Assembly (NCBI RefSeq): GCF_001949145.1
Contig: NW_019091427.1
Coordinates: 427,729 to 491,728 of the forward strand
Length of the DNA stretch: 64,000 nt
Direction of reading: 5' to 3'
Origin: Acanthaster planci
Taxonomy: Eukaryota > Echinodermata > Asteroidea > Valvatida > Acanthasteridae
Position 1 is the stretch's first letter; each line of letters starts with the position of its first letter. Shown piece by piece: positions 49,401-63,674 of this stretch. The notes beneath the pieces were generated by a model. That model saw nothing but the letters and a program-made list of their open reading frames with translations. It did not search any database and was not told the DNA's origin. A program made the position numbers and the translations under genes.

Positions 49401-52400
49401 TTCAATATGTGGGTTGTGCTCCCCCTCAAAGAAATGATGTGTCCTGTCTGTCCGAATCACATCTTTTTCTGAATAAAAAAAGCAAAGGATGAAAGTCAAA
49501 TAACATCTTCAGGAATATCTGCACAGACAAGCAAGACACATGAAAAACGAAACACTGCTACCAGACTGTAGGGCTGAGTCAATTCAAGTAATTCAGTATT
49601 CGAATATTCGACCTTCAATTTGATCGAATATCCGAATATTCGGTTGCACCGACCGGCAGATTGTTGATGAACAAACCATATACAAAATCAGTTGCAATAA
49701 TGCACACAATTGTGCATTATAATCAATATAACAGCTTCTCACATTTAGGAGTATCTCCAACCATGATTTAGCAAGATTTAAGAGATGAACAAGACTTCTG
49801 GCCCTGTTGAAAATTTCTATTCCTTTTAAATTGTTTATTGAATAATTTGCTTTTTTAATTGTAAGATTTCTGACACATTTCATTAGAATCTGCTCGAAAC
49901 AAGCCTCCATAGTGCAATTTTTCTCATTTAAAACCAAAGAAAATGTTCCCTTCCTTTTCATGAATTTTGCATTCGAATATTCAAATTTGAAAAATAATAT
50001 TCGAATATTCGACAATCGAGCGAATATTCGGTTATTCGGCACAGTCCTACAAAATTGTGGTATTTACATCACAATAGTACACAAATCAAAACCAAACATG
50101 ACATAATGACATTGCTACCACATTCACTCACTACCTTTCAATTAAATTTTATGGAGAACGTAACAGAATCAGCTAACTATAGGAAACATTAGCTAGGAAC
50201 AGAAAACAGTTGCTCAGCAAAAGCAGATCGCCAGGCAAAATGTCAAACAAGGTCTACTGCTTGAGATCAGATCTCAACTGAGATTGGTTTACCTCATTAA
50301 TTTGTTTAAGCAACATTGCCTGATTCCATTCAAGGGAGGAGACAAAACAGAAGTGTGACATAAACATGCATGGTAACCATGGCAATGGGGTGTGTACCTG
50401 TGATGGACATACCTATGATGCTCTTGTTGTCTCGGTACTTGCTGAACCTCTTCTCCTGCTGGGGAGTGATGGTCTTCCACTGGGCCTTCATGCAAAAATA
50501 CTCGTCCCTGACGACCAAAATGCAAAGCAAAGTAACCAGGAGGGGGGGAAACCGAACTGAACCCATCAGAAAAGTCAATTTTCCCGAGGGTTGTTCTGAG
50601 CATTTCACTTTTAATCCCTCCAAACCTTTATTGAGAACCCTCCTTGATCTTATGAAATCTAATGCTGTAAAGAACCAATAACACCCATACTCTGTACTTG
50701 ATCTTCCAAGGGATTCAACCCTCCCACCAAGTAGCAGTGTTCTGGCTGTCTTTTCCCAACAAAATCCTACAAATTCCCCTCAAAATTTGCTTGAGAATTT
50801 TGAAGAATTTAAAGGTCAATACAGCTTGGGTCAAGTCAGGAATGACAAGTGTGACTTATGGCTATTGTGCTAATCTTAGTTTATAGCCACTTGTCAAAAG
50901 TTCTCTTCAATTATCAACTTAGTTTGAGACTACAATTTCACAGCTCATGTTGTGCAATGGCTGAGGTATAGGAGACAAACTTACTCCTTGATTTTTCGAA
51001 GCGCTGTCCTCTCTTTGCTGGTGGAGTTCCAGGGGTAGTACTTAAGCAGAAACTTCCAGACCTCCTTCCTCAGGGATGGAACCAAACCCTAAAAAAAAAG
51101 AAAATCAAATGAGCCAATCACAACTCAGTGTTTCAGTCATGTGACCAACTATGACAACAACCCACTTTGAAGTCCTGCTAATTTTTTTTTTCAGCCAATA
51201 AAGTTACTTTGTTCACTCTTGCTGGAGCCAGGTCGTATGAAGATATCACAAGCCAGATTGGGGAGAGAAGAAATGCAGACGTACCCCTCTGAAGATCTTC
51301 TTCTGAAGATCTTTGACATTGGTGACTCTTCCTTCCTTGTCAAGATGGCTGGCCCACTCTGCCTCGGTCAGTGGGCCTCGTCTTTCCACATCTGGTCTGG
51401 AGCCCAGCTTACTCTGCATGGTTAAAGCAACACAAAACAGACCACTATAATTTATCCCCCTTTAGTTACTATCAGGAGTGCCTAGATATATCTCACAATT
51501 CTACTGACCCCCTGCTACATCTATAACTTGGCACTAATAATTATTTTCACTAGTTATCAACCAATCTAAGGTAACTCCAAGTCATATCCTGTGTGCGTCC
51601 CGCGTCCAGCCTGTCCTCTGACAAGAGAGTACAGCACCATTTACAGCTAAGGAAACATCAAACTGCCCAACATGAATCCAAATTTTGGGGCATTTTATTT
51701 TCACTTGGTTCCGACTGAAAAACACTGCAACATGATTCTGCAGTCTGAGATGCAGACACAAAAGTTGGGAGGTGGCAAAACTGGAATGAGAGGTCTAACG
51801 TGAAATCCATAATGGAAAACCTATTTCAGGAGTGAAATCCAGTTTGAGCTTCTCACCTCCGGGACAACCATCTCGTAGCTCTGCTCAGCCTGGGAGTTGA
51901 CGGACAGGATACTGGGCAGGTCCGTCATCAGCTCTGCATATTCATCAATGGGTCGGTTAGCGGCCGGCGCCACAAGAGCCTCACGGAAGAAGTTTGTAAC
52001 CTTGGAGAACCCTCCCATCGTTACTGTGTAAGGATCCTTAAAGAATTTCTGAAATTAGAAGGGAAAAGGGGAAAAAATAAGGAAAAGAAAACCTCTTGTT
52101 AGGGGATAAATCCATCTATTGGTTAAGCGTTTTGAGGGAGGTAAATATTTCAAGTAAATCCACCTTCCTTTCCTCAGAACACTGTGGAGAGAAGAAACAA
52201 CAGGTTCTTTAGGAGTGATTCAAATGTCAAAAATGTGACATCGGTAATTCGAGAAATTAGGGGTCCATTTTGTTTATGTCCCTGTTACATCTGACATGAT
52301 TTTGCAAGTTCAGAACAGATTTTCTAATTTCCAAGAGAGATAAATTAATGTAAATTACCTGCCAGACAAATAGTAATTGTCTGAAATCGATTCCGGTGAT

Positions 52401-55400
52401 ATTTCCATGTCAAATAACAAAGGTCAGATGTAACAGGGACACAGTATGTCCCATTTTTGGACCCCTAATTTCTGGAATTACCCACATACTCTTCAAATCT
52501 CAAAGAAAAATAAGTGAGCAGTAGTGAAGACTTTGCTCTTGAATTTAAGTCCAGATGTGATCAGACAATCTTCTCTAAGCAGCTGAATTTCTTAACATAC
52601 TTCCTGCTTTTGTTGGTCAGTTTCCAATTTTTAATGATCATTTAGTAAGAACGAGACTTTTCATACATGTCAAGGTCCCTAAGTCTAGCATAACACATGC
52701 CATCTTGGTGGGAGACTGGGGTAGTAACAGTGTGAAAGGTTAAGAAATACTGCCCATAATCTCATCAGGGCTAATTTTGTTTTCTTTTGTTTCCATTGAA
52801 AGATTCTTCTATATGAACCAAACCAACCAAGGAATTTGGGTAATTGGGGTTTTAAACCACAATATAATCCTTTGAGAAAATTGCCTTTGATGATGCATAC
52901 AACGAGAGAGTTTCTAGAGGTTTGTGTACCTCATTTTCTAAACCTGCAATCTGTACTTCATTCCTAGCACCCAGAGGAGAGTCAAGTACAAAGGCTCGGT
53001 GTGCTTTGCTGCAATTTGCCTTTGTTAAACTTGTAGAGGATTTTGGCAAAGCATTTGACCTGCATTCAGATCTCGGTGGGTTATCTTCATCTTCAAGAAT
53101 AGCTCTGTGGCATTGGCCATTTTTCACAAAGGCAAAATGTGGCAGAGGGACTGCCACGACTGTCGACATTGAGATTGACATGTGGCCCGCACCACGAGGG
53201 GCAAAAGTGAAAGGTGAAAAGGTCACAACTGCCAGGCGACAGGGGATCACTGATGAGGAAGTCGATGAGAAAGGTGAGTCCACGGAGTCACCCAGATTTG
53301 GGTGGTAGTCAATCTCAGCTGCCTCAATGATATCCCATTCATCCATGTCCAAGGGCTTAGGCATCCGTGGCTTCGGTTTTTCCCATCTTCTTCTCTGGGT
53401 ATGATTTCTACTCATAAGGGAAAACTTTTTCGGGTTTCCGGGACTATCTTCTAATGTGGCTGCTGAACTCGTAATTCCAACTACTGACGATGAAAAATGC
53501 ACTTGAGGAAACTTGTTGTTAATTGTGGCTGGTACTCGGAAAACCTTTAAGTCCAGTTGAGTCATATAGACTTTGGTTACTTTGCCAGTCTTTGAATCAA
53601 CAGCTGAATCATTTGTGGAAAGCTCTGTTCGGTCCACAGATTGAAAACTAGAATGACAATGCAGCTCCAATTTTATCTCCAGCTCAGTTCTAAAGTTTAC
53701 AGAAACCTCAGTTTTGGACAGGATGTTTTTCAAATCTTGGCTTGGCACATCATTACTGAAAGTGGGATCTTGGCTCCCTCTCCAAAGTGCGGTCTTCAAT
53801 TCAAGTACTACTGCCTTTCCTGGTTCCCAGTCTTCCACTCGCAGTACAACTGGTGTGATTTTCAGCTGCCTACTTGATTTCTTTCTCAGTTTGTCAAGCC
53901 AACGGAAGGACTTTCGTAGTTGAGAACCCTCACAACCAGGTTGATGTACCCCTTGGACCCACTGGACAGATTTTTCAGTTCTTACACACTGACTCGTGAT
54001 GACCGACTCCTGGTGAGTGATCCGTACATCCCAATGTATGGCTCTCGTACCAGAGGGTACGAGCTGGTTCCCATCGTGGAATCTCTTGGAGCCAACGACA
54101 TCTGATTCACTGGGGTCATAGTGAGTGCAGTCAAACTCTTCGTCTAGGGGAAGCAGTCTCGGGGATATGGACACCTCAATGGGCTCATTATCTGATGATC
54201 TCTCATTGTAAGATTCCAAGGATTCACAAAATCTGCCTGCTGAAGCTGAGGACGGGAGGTTGATTTCCATTTTCCACAGAAATTTGACTGCCAATGCACG
54301 AAAATCCATTTGTTCCCACGCTTGTGATTTCCCCGGATTGTTATCGTTTTGAAAACAATCAGTCGACTTTGGCAGAGTTTTCATTCATAATTTATAGGCC
54401 AATTTTACAGTGTACTTGTAAAGTTTACTTTCGCAACAATGCAGCCTGGAATCCAACACGGTTCAGCAAACAGCAAAGGCTGACTGCCTAACAATGGGAC
54501 TGATGAACTGACAAGGCCTGTGCAGAACACAAGCTGGACAACAAATAAAGTTACAGTATTTCACGAGAGTGATGCTGGTCTACTTTCCAAGTGTTTCACA
54601 CAAAACTGCTCTCCAAAATTGAGCAACTTCATCAGTGATGTGGCAAGGCTTTATCAAACATCACAGGATTTTGAAGATATCTCAACGGTGGATTTACAAC
54701 CGTGTAGCTCACACCATAAATCTACAAACTAAACGGGTGTGCCAAATGTTCCAAGGATGTGGCTAAAATCTGGAGAATCCACAATGGTCTCAGCAGAGGA
54801 CAATGTTCAGTCCTGAAGATGAACCCACAGTCACGACAGAGAACACAATTCTCACTTCCGTTTTACTCCACACAAGCCATTGCTGTTTCTTCACTAGCTA
54901 CATGTACCAACTGAATGGAGGTTGCCCCCAAGCTGTGCTTGAACTGACAACCTACATGTACTCAGGCACACTGGCCCTAACAAATGCTGCTCAACAATTA
55001 CATGCACATCCTATCATAGGAACACAATCCCAATTCCTAGTACATTTTGTACTACTGTCCTGCTCAGCCAACAAAGATAATCCTTTAAAACCCCGACCAA
55101 CAGTGAACTGTGATTGGTTGAAAACAGGGGGTGAAATTTGTGGGGGTTGCACTTTGAAATCAATGAAAAGGCCTATTCAGGCGTCATCTCAGTACCAGCC
55201 CAATCACCTGGAGTGACCATGCCTTCTCGCCTCTGTAGAGTGACCATGCATGTCCTAGTGTATTGTTCGCTTCTTAGGAGCAAGCCCAGGTCACTGGGAT
55301 GTGGTCAATGGAGAGCAAAACCACAATGGCTAATTTCTTTTCACTGCTTGATTAACTAAGGAGTATTCAGTTAAACTGTTTTTTTTTTTCATCAGGCCAC

Positions 55401-58400
55401 AAGTAAAAAGGACTACCAGCTAGCAAGCACACACCCACGGGTGGGTTCAAGGAAAAGGGGAAACATACATCTTTTTACAGTGCTTAAGAAGATAAACTGT
55501 ACTCAACTCAAACTATTTCACCGTATTTTACACTCCTGTATTATTTGTTTTCATTTTGTTCCATTTCTGGTCTTGTCTTTTGTTGTTTTAATTGTTGTTA
55601 ATATTTATTTTTGGGGGGAGGTTTTGGGACCCCTTCTAAAAGAGCATGTGATCCTCAAAAACAAATATTACAAGCTAAAAAAACTCTCAAAATGGACTAT
55701 AAGTTCCTCTATTTTAAGTATCAATAGCAAAACAGCAAAAGTCCTTTGCCATCCCAGGATATGCTCAGAAATAGGAGCTCAGAGTCCTCAAAAAGATTCG
55801 ACCCTTCCTCAACTTTATGTCTTGAAATTTGCTCACAATTTTTAATTCTCAAGGCAAAAGCTAAGCTACTTGTTAGAAATGGACCATAATAATTTTGTTG
55901 TTTAAATCTTGATCCAATCAATGCCTTTATTCAATCAATGCAAACTCAAAAACATACCAACATTCCAAACGCTAGAAACAGCAGCTGCTGGCTCCTCCCA
56001 CAAAATCTATCCAAAGAAATCAAAGGGGACTTACCGAGGCGGACGTCTCCCCCATGATTTTGAGCTCTGTGAAGGACTGTGTCAGGGCATCGGTGTTGTG
56101 GGGTAGGACGATAAGCTGGCAAGAGTCAGTCGCAGACCTAGCGGGGGAGAGCGGCAAACACGTTGACCATGCATGAAGTAGAGAAATGGGACTTATGACT
56201 CGAGATGAATCTTTAATCATGACTCCCTGGGCATTTTTGCTGGAAAGCTTGCCAAATCCTCAAAAGTGCTCGCTACTCAGTGCAGTACCCAATGGCAAAT
56301 TCTCATTGCCATTTCAACCACAAAACTCAGAGATCGAGCCACAGACAGTCGGTGTCTCATCAAGCCAACTGTCCACCCATCCTGGCGAAAGGCAAAAACG
56401 ATCTTGGCAGCAGTTTTTGTTTATTCGAAATATATAATCCTTTGTAGGAGTAAAAGGGAGAAATTCAACTAATGAATTCTATGCTAATGAAGGCTTGGAT
56501 TCTATGCAAATGAAGATTTCAATATTCATGAGTCAAAGCATTATGTCATTCAGGGCAGAAATGGAACATGTATGTTTCGGTAGCTTTGTGTACAATACAT
56601 GTATCAAACCTCTCTACATGTTCTGGAGTAGATTCCACTTGATACTTGGCACTTCACTCGTTTGATGGAATCCAAACCAGGATTTTTTAAATCATATATT
56701 AATAACAATATTTGATTTCTCAAATGTAAGCACCAAATCCCTACGAAAACAATACCACAAAATAAAAGCAAGGATGTCCGGACCATGAGTAAGGCTTTTG
56801 ATATGTTTTTCTCCCCATCATCATGTTGAATGAGCCCAAAGCCACATTCGCCTTTGAAATCCTCCCTCCCTCCCGCCAAAAACCAGGTCTGCCACTGATC
56901 CAAACCCTATATACATTGGCAGTGCTTAATGTTTATATAAAAACTACAGAATAAGCCTTTTGCGAGTTAAGTTTGAATGAAATCTAGTACACTGAGTTAT
57001 CGGATTGCACATAAATGTAACAATTTGAATTCCAAAGACAAAAGATGCTGTTGTTGTACGTCGTAATTCGAGGCAAGCTTTCGCATAGCGACCACCATCT
57101 CTGGAATGGACTGGTTCCTTTGTACCCTTCTTATCCATTGAGAATACTGTATTTTTGCAAGGCGTCTCTTATGTAACTTAGCAAAAGCTTGCCCTGAATC
57201 ACGAGGTATAGCAACAGTGTTTTTAGTATGGAGAAGTCCAAGAGAATTGTTATGTTCACATTAACAGAACTCAGTGTACCAGATTTTATTCAAATTTAAC
57301 TTGCAATTTGGAAATCCCCTTATGGCTGTTGTGACTTTGGCCCTTACGTACAGACTTACGTGGAAATGGTGACATGCTTGTTCATTTCCCGTATTAGTCC
57401 CGCGCTGCCCCCCTCGTGGAAATGCAGAGGGGGCAGCGAAACTCCGTCCTTGAGGACGAACACCAGGTAGGACCAGCCCAGGCTGCGCTTGGACCTTCGG
57501 ATGGTCTTGGTGTCCACCACAGGGAAGCTCATGGCATAGCGGCTGCGCCGGCTGGGCTGGGCCACGGTTACACTCTCTGGTTTGGGAGAAGAGCGTATAA
57601 AAACATTGTGACCAGGCTTCTTTCAGCCCTGGAAGGGCACCTCATTGCTTTTAAGTGTGGGCAATGGCATTTTTCAGAAATATCCGCTCACAGCCTTGCA
57701 AATATGTGTGAACAATGAATGCTGGTTACTGTTTAGAACACATTGAGTCCACACACTGTGATACCAGTTTACCATACTGTGATATATGTACACTGTCATA
57801 AATGACTCAACTTCAGTGGGTCCCAACCTGCCATCAAGTATACAGACTGCAATATCCTCCCAGTTACAGCCCAGACATAGCAAACTAGAACTCTACAGGG
57901 CCCAATTTCATGGAGCTGCTTAAGTCTTAGTGGAAAAGTCCTGGTAACTTGAGGAGAAAAATTTGCTAACCTTAAGCACTATTTCATGGCTGTGGTGAGC
58001 ATGGTGGTGCTGAAGGCTGCTCGTGCACAGAGATTTTTATTGCCATATCACTAAGCTTAAACAAATTTTTCCTCCAAGGTTGGCATGCCTTTGGCTATGC
58101 TTACTGCTGCCGGTCTCCATAAAGTGCACAGAGCCTCTGTTAGTGCAAAATTGCCAAATCGCTAAGCAACGCCTTGAAATTAGGCCCTGGTGTATCGCTA
58201 CAAGAAAATTCCAAACCAGGCAGATTTCATATGCAGTTTTTATGGACACTACCTGTGGTCCTGCTGTTTTCCCGTTGGTAGCTGACCGTGTTGACCACGG
58301 TCCAGTCCACGTCCGATTTCTCCATGTGGAAACTGTCCTCATCTCTGACAGGATTCCACTCGATGTACGCGCCATCGCTCTGAATAACCACCAAAAAAAC

Positions 58401-60192
58401 AAAAGATGTCAGGCTGAAATCGGTCAAACTGATTACAGCTAATTTCTACCGACAGCCTGAAAAATTGGGCAGTTTATTCAAGCCCCAATATGAAAAAAAA
58501 AACCTCCTTGCACTCACTGTTGTTCTACACAGCACCCTTAATCGTTCTCGTGAAAATCCAACACACCATACCACTTGTGTCACGATAAATGCCACGCACT
58601 TTACAGTAACAGTGCTTAAACTGACCTTTCTGATAACTTGGATCTTTCCTCCGATCAGTACATCACCTGCCTCCTCCTGAGTTGTGTGGATAAACACGCC
58701 CCCTTGCTCAAACAAAACCTGAGTCTGAAGGGTAAAAATTATAAGGCCTGGTGAAATCACTTTCAAGAAGTCTCCAAACTCCATGCAGTACAGGGTGAAA
58801 CCCTTGAGTCAAAGAATTAAAGTAGGTATTATTTATAACCTGTCCAGGCACTAACATCAATACACTAAATGAAATTTTACATCCCGAGTTCAACCCTTCC
58901 ACCCCCCAAAAAACCCTAAAAAACAAAAATCCCATCAGTTTCTACTAGAAATGGACTTAATAATACTTCTTATGGTCATGTACTTATTTTAAAAGACATA
59001 TTAATTCTAACATGAATAAAAACTTTTCAAATGGAAAGAATGTTGCATTTGATATGCCTCTCCTTTTTTAACACGTTGACTACCTACCATGAGTACACTC
59101 GTAGTCACAGGTGTACCAGATTCCGCCACTAGGGGTATACTCATAAGAAATGAAATGCTATTACGATGTAAATCTAATTTACTGGCCTAACCAAAGAACA
59201 CAACAAATGCGCTACTGGCAGTGTTGACAGCGTACATCCGTAAAATACTCGGGTTCAAACAGACACCTGAAAGGCACCTGTTAAATGTGCTCATGAGGAC
59301 AATGCTTGGCAAATGGGAACATCCCTTTCAAATTATGAGTGGCAGTTAACGTATTGATTGTTTGTCATCTCAAACAGATTTGAAAGATAAAAAGCTGGGA
59401 CAAAGATTGAGAAATATTCCCCAATGTCAAACAAATTATTATTTTCTTTGAAACACTTGGAAATTGTTCTTGACACTCCACAGATGTCCAACTGGGCTGT
59501 ATTGCTTTCTTTCCAAATCCTTTTTTTGCCTTCAGGAATTTCCAAACTTTCCTCCAAACTGTAACGAACCGTATTTCTCCGTCATGCCCATGGACAAACC
59601 TTTTCAAAATAATACTTTTCTAAACTGCTTCACTCATCCTCATCGTGCACATGGTTTATTCAAAATATACATAACACTCCAGCAAACATTCAGTGTGTCA
59701 TGATTCGGAAACAGTCGTTCATAACTTCATAGTAATACCACGAGATATGCCAGGCTGCAGGGGACCCAGAAAAGTACAGCTGGCGCACACACCAATGACT
59801 ACTTCGAGAACTCAAAGTCACTTTGAAAAGTTTGAGCTCACGAAGTAACCAATGACCAACCATACCAACACAAGGCATTGTCATACAATAAAGTACTTTG
59901 GGCAAGCTTAATTTTAAAACTGAACGTCTTAAGAACGTCTGAATGAAGTGATAAGTCTTGTTCAACTTAATTCGACCATTATTCACAGATCAATGAATTC
60001 AACCGTGTCAACCCTGGAGGAAGGAAGAGACATCTCTGTCCGACAATGTTCCTTCCTCCTTTATGGTCTGATCTCCGATCATGGACTCTTGACACGTAGC
60101 ATGCAGCGTCCGACCTCCACACGTAACAATTAACATGAAGGACCAAACTGTAATGTTAACATTACCTCTTTATTTTCCGATTCCTGTGCCAT
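46459..60192 (-). CDS. TBC1D15: TBC1D15/TBC1D17-type Rab GTPase-activating protein
   Basis: RabGAP of the TBC1D15/17 group, which acts on Rab7-type GTPases at late endosomes and mitochondria. Fifteen exons: 60192-60166, 58724-58626, 58379-58253, 57576-57360, 56137-56035, 52048-51857, 51413-51285, 51088-50985, 50507-50413, 49468-49352, 48874-48768, 48323-48224, 47942-47845, 47397-47281 and 46665-46459, giving 612 aa with every phase closed. Residues about 10-230 match the N-terminal Rab-binding (DUF3548) region; about 299-530 is the TBC domain. The catalytic fingers are intact: Arg370 in IEKDVIR and Gln407 in GYVQGMSD. FRWLLIWFKREFP and ILKHVNELS are typical. Resemblance is mixed between the vertebrate TBC1D15 and TBC1D17 paralogues, as expected for a pre-duplication gene. 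The 9-codon first exon is the least certain part. Intron 5 holds an unrelated ORF (52852-54384). Confidence 0.93.
47641..47764. mobile_element. Short TIR element in TBC1D intron 13
   Basis: GGCTGTGTCCGAATTACTTGG... at the left and, inverted, GACCATGTCTGCATTACTTGG at the right match over about 35 bases. About 124 bp in all, non-coding. A fragment with a similar end (GGCTGTGTCCAAA) is seen near 60460. Confidence 0.6.
49568..50050. mobile_element. TIR element of the AATATTCG type in TBC1D intron 9
   Basis: Inverted ends GTAGGGCTGAGTCAATTC... and GTAGGACTGTGCCGAATAAC..., both running into repeated CGAATATTCG words, enclose about 480 bp of AT-rich DNA. The 149-codon minus-strand ORF across it is low-complexity and not convincing. 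Ends of this kind are common among hAT-like non-autonomous elements, but no 8-bp target duplication is visible here. Confidence 0.65.
52243..52486. mobile_element. TIR element in TBC1D intron 5, next to the nested ORF
   Basis: GGTAATTCGAGAAATTAGG... and, inverted, GGTAATTCCAGAAATTAGG... continue through GGGTCCA and GTCCCTGTTACATCTGAC in the same order. The arms are 50-60 bases in about 245 bp. Non-coding. Confidence 0.75.
52852..54384 (-). CDS. Unrecognised intronless 510-codon ORF nested in TBC1D intron 5
   Basis: I do not recognise this protein. It is one unbroken frame of 510 codons, by far the longest in the window, on the same strand as the host gene between TBC1D exons 5 and 6. Those two exons join in phase without it. 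An in-frame TGA directly precedes the ATG, so the frame cannot extend upstream. Composition is Ser-rich and charged, with no signal peptide or membrane segment. Basic patches lie at about 157-175 and 326-340. A strand-like segment with alternating hydrophobic residues covers about 175-245 and 265-305. WEKPKPRMPKPLDMDEWDII at 334-353 is a distinctive run. A minus-strand ATTAAA lies about 220 bases past the stop (near 52630). TATAAA is about 10 bases before the ATG, too close to serve that start. The ATG context is weak; Met26 is an alternative. It could be a retrogene, a lineage-specific nested gene or an alternative exon. Confidence 0.6.
   Translation of the reverse strand: MKTLPKSTDCFQNDNNPGKSQAWEQMDFRALAVKFLWKMEINLPSSASAGRFCESLESYNERSSDNEPIEVSISPRLLPLDEEFDCTHYDPSESDVVGSKRFHDGNQLVPSGTRAIHWDVRITHQESVITSQCVRTEKSVQWVQGVHQPGCEGSQLRKSFRWLDKLRKKSSRQLKITPVVLRVEDWEPGKAVVLELKTALWRGSQDPTFSNDVPSQDLKNILSKTEVSVNFRTELEIKLELHCHSSFQSVDRTELSTNDSAVDSKTGKVTKVYMTQLDLKVFRVPATINNKFPQVHFSSSVVGITSSAATLEDSPGNPKKFSLMSRNHTQRRRWEKPKPRMPKPLDMDEWDIIEAAEIDYHPNLGDSVDSPFSSTSSSVIPCRLAVVTFSPFTFAPRGAGHMSISMSTVVAVPLPHFAFVKNGQCHRAILEDEDNPPRSECRSNALPKSSTSLTKANCSKAHRAFVLDSPLGARNEVQIAGLENEVHKPLETLSLYASSKAIFSKDYIVV
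57898..58188. mobile_element. TIR element, GGGCCYAATTTCA family, copy 2
   Basis: The left end GGGCCCAATTTCATGGAGCT and the inverted right end AGGGCCTAATTTCAAGGCGT define about 290 bp in TBC1D intron 3. Same family as 4981-5229 by the shared outer 20-25 bases, with a diverged interior. Confidence 0.65.
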
Positions 60193-61602
60193 TGTATCCT
60201 ACAGATGGTATTTTAACAAATGACTCTGTAACTGAGGCCCATTTCCTTTCGTTTTACTCGATCTCAAAACGATGTTTACAACCTATATATGCGTCCGTGA
60301 CACATCAGGCAAGTCAGGTCATCAAACATCATACTCACATGATGATGTGTGAGAATTGGCGCGACATAAAGGGCGCCATCATTAGACACGAACAGTCGAG
60401 GCTAGTCTTATTTCAAGACGTTGCAAGTACGGTGTAGGCTTCCGAATGGTGGATTAGGCTGTGTCCAAATCATTTGCATACGTCTGCATAATTACATCGT
60501 GAATTTTTTCATTTTTCTCATAAATGAACAAATTGTTTTCAACCGTCACCAAGTGGTTCTGACAAATCAATGCTTGTACTGATGACCATCATAATAACAT
60601 TGACAGTAAAGTTGGAACACAACACTGAGAAATAGAAGAAATGCACTAAGCCATACTTTGACCTTTAACTGAGTAAGCAGATTAAAAGGGGATTTATGAT
60701 GTCGTCAAATATCTTTTCCCTGTCCTCCTCCATTCCATAAGTCCAGTAAAGAGTCACGTAATATAAAATTCACGCCTGAAAATGATATGTGACCATTGTG
60801 TAATGTTACTCTACCTTTTTGATGAAAAGATTTCACAAAGGAAAACCTTAGAACATCAACTTCAGAACACTTATTTTTGTTTATCTCGGGACCAACAAGG
60901 GATGCAATTCAATATCCTGCATCTGACTGCACATGTAAAGAGATCTCTCATTAACTTACAAGAGCCAAGAGTGGTACACAACATTTGCTCACTGGTTCCC
61001 AGGAGCTGGTGCCACAAAAATTGCACAATCAATTTCAACAGAATGTGCACAAAACCAAGATGTCTTTGTGTAAAAGCAGAGAGCGATGCTCTGTGAGGAA
61101 TAGGGTAGACCTTAATAATAAGTGCATACCTGCACCACAGAAAAGGTGCAGTGCTGTTCCGTAATTCTCCAGTGATTATCAATGGTGATGTAATCATACG
61201 TGGAGTCTCACCTCTACATGTCCTCCTACTGGGCCCGTCGAAATGCGACTACACTACCAATATTATGTACTGTAAAAATAAAATAAGATAAAATACTTGC
61301 AACGCTTTCCCGTTCATACATAATGGCTATTATAAACTTCACAAATACTCCCAAGGGACCCAGGCTTTGGGTCCAATTAGATTGCAAATCAGAGATTGAC
61401 GGGAAAAGGTATTCGTCTAAAATTACGAAGTCCAACTACTGTCTGGTGCTGAGATGGAAGTTGAGCACAGAGGGGGGCAGGTTGTACTTCAGTTAAATGC
61501 TGGCAGCCACACACCCGAGCAGCCCTCATCAGAACCTCTTGCAATCTCCTTCTTAAGATAACAGAGAGATATAAAAGCCTCTTTGATGGAAGGGCTTCCG
61601 CT
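60193..61602. other. Intergenic region, TBC1D15/17 5' side and DHPS 3' side
   Basis: About 1.4 kb between the start of TBC1D15/17 and the stop of the deoxyhypusine synthase gene, which run head-to-tail on the minus strand. It should contain the TBC1D promoter and the DHPS 3' UTR. I see no convincing core-promoter element and no further gene. Confidence 0.5.

Positions 61603-63674
<2,072 letters not shown>

Noticed and set aside
52922-53308. 128-codon plus-strand ORF
   Set aside because: It lies antisense inside the 510-codon minus-strand ORF and has no features of its own.
52852-54384. Reading the 510-codon ORF as a normal TBC1D15/17 coding exon
   Set aside because: Exons at 56035 and 52048 already join in phase and match the family without it, and an in-frame TGA sits directly before its ATG. 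An acceptor inside the ORF cannot be excluded but is not needed.
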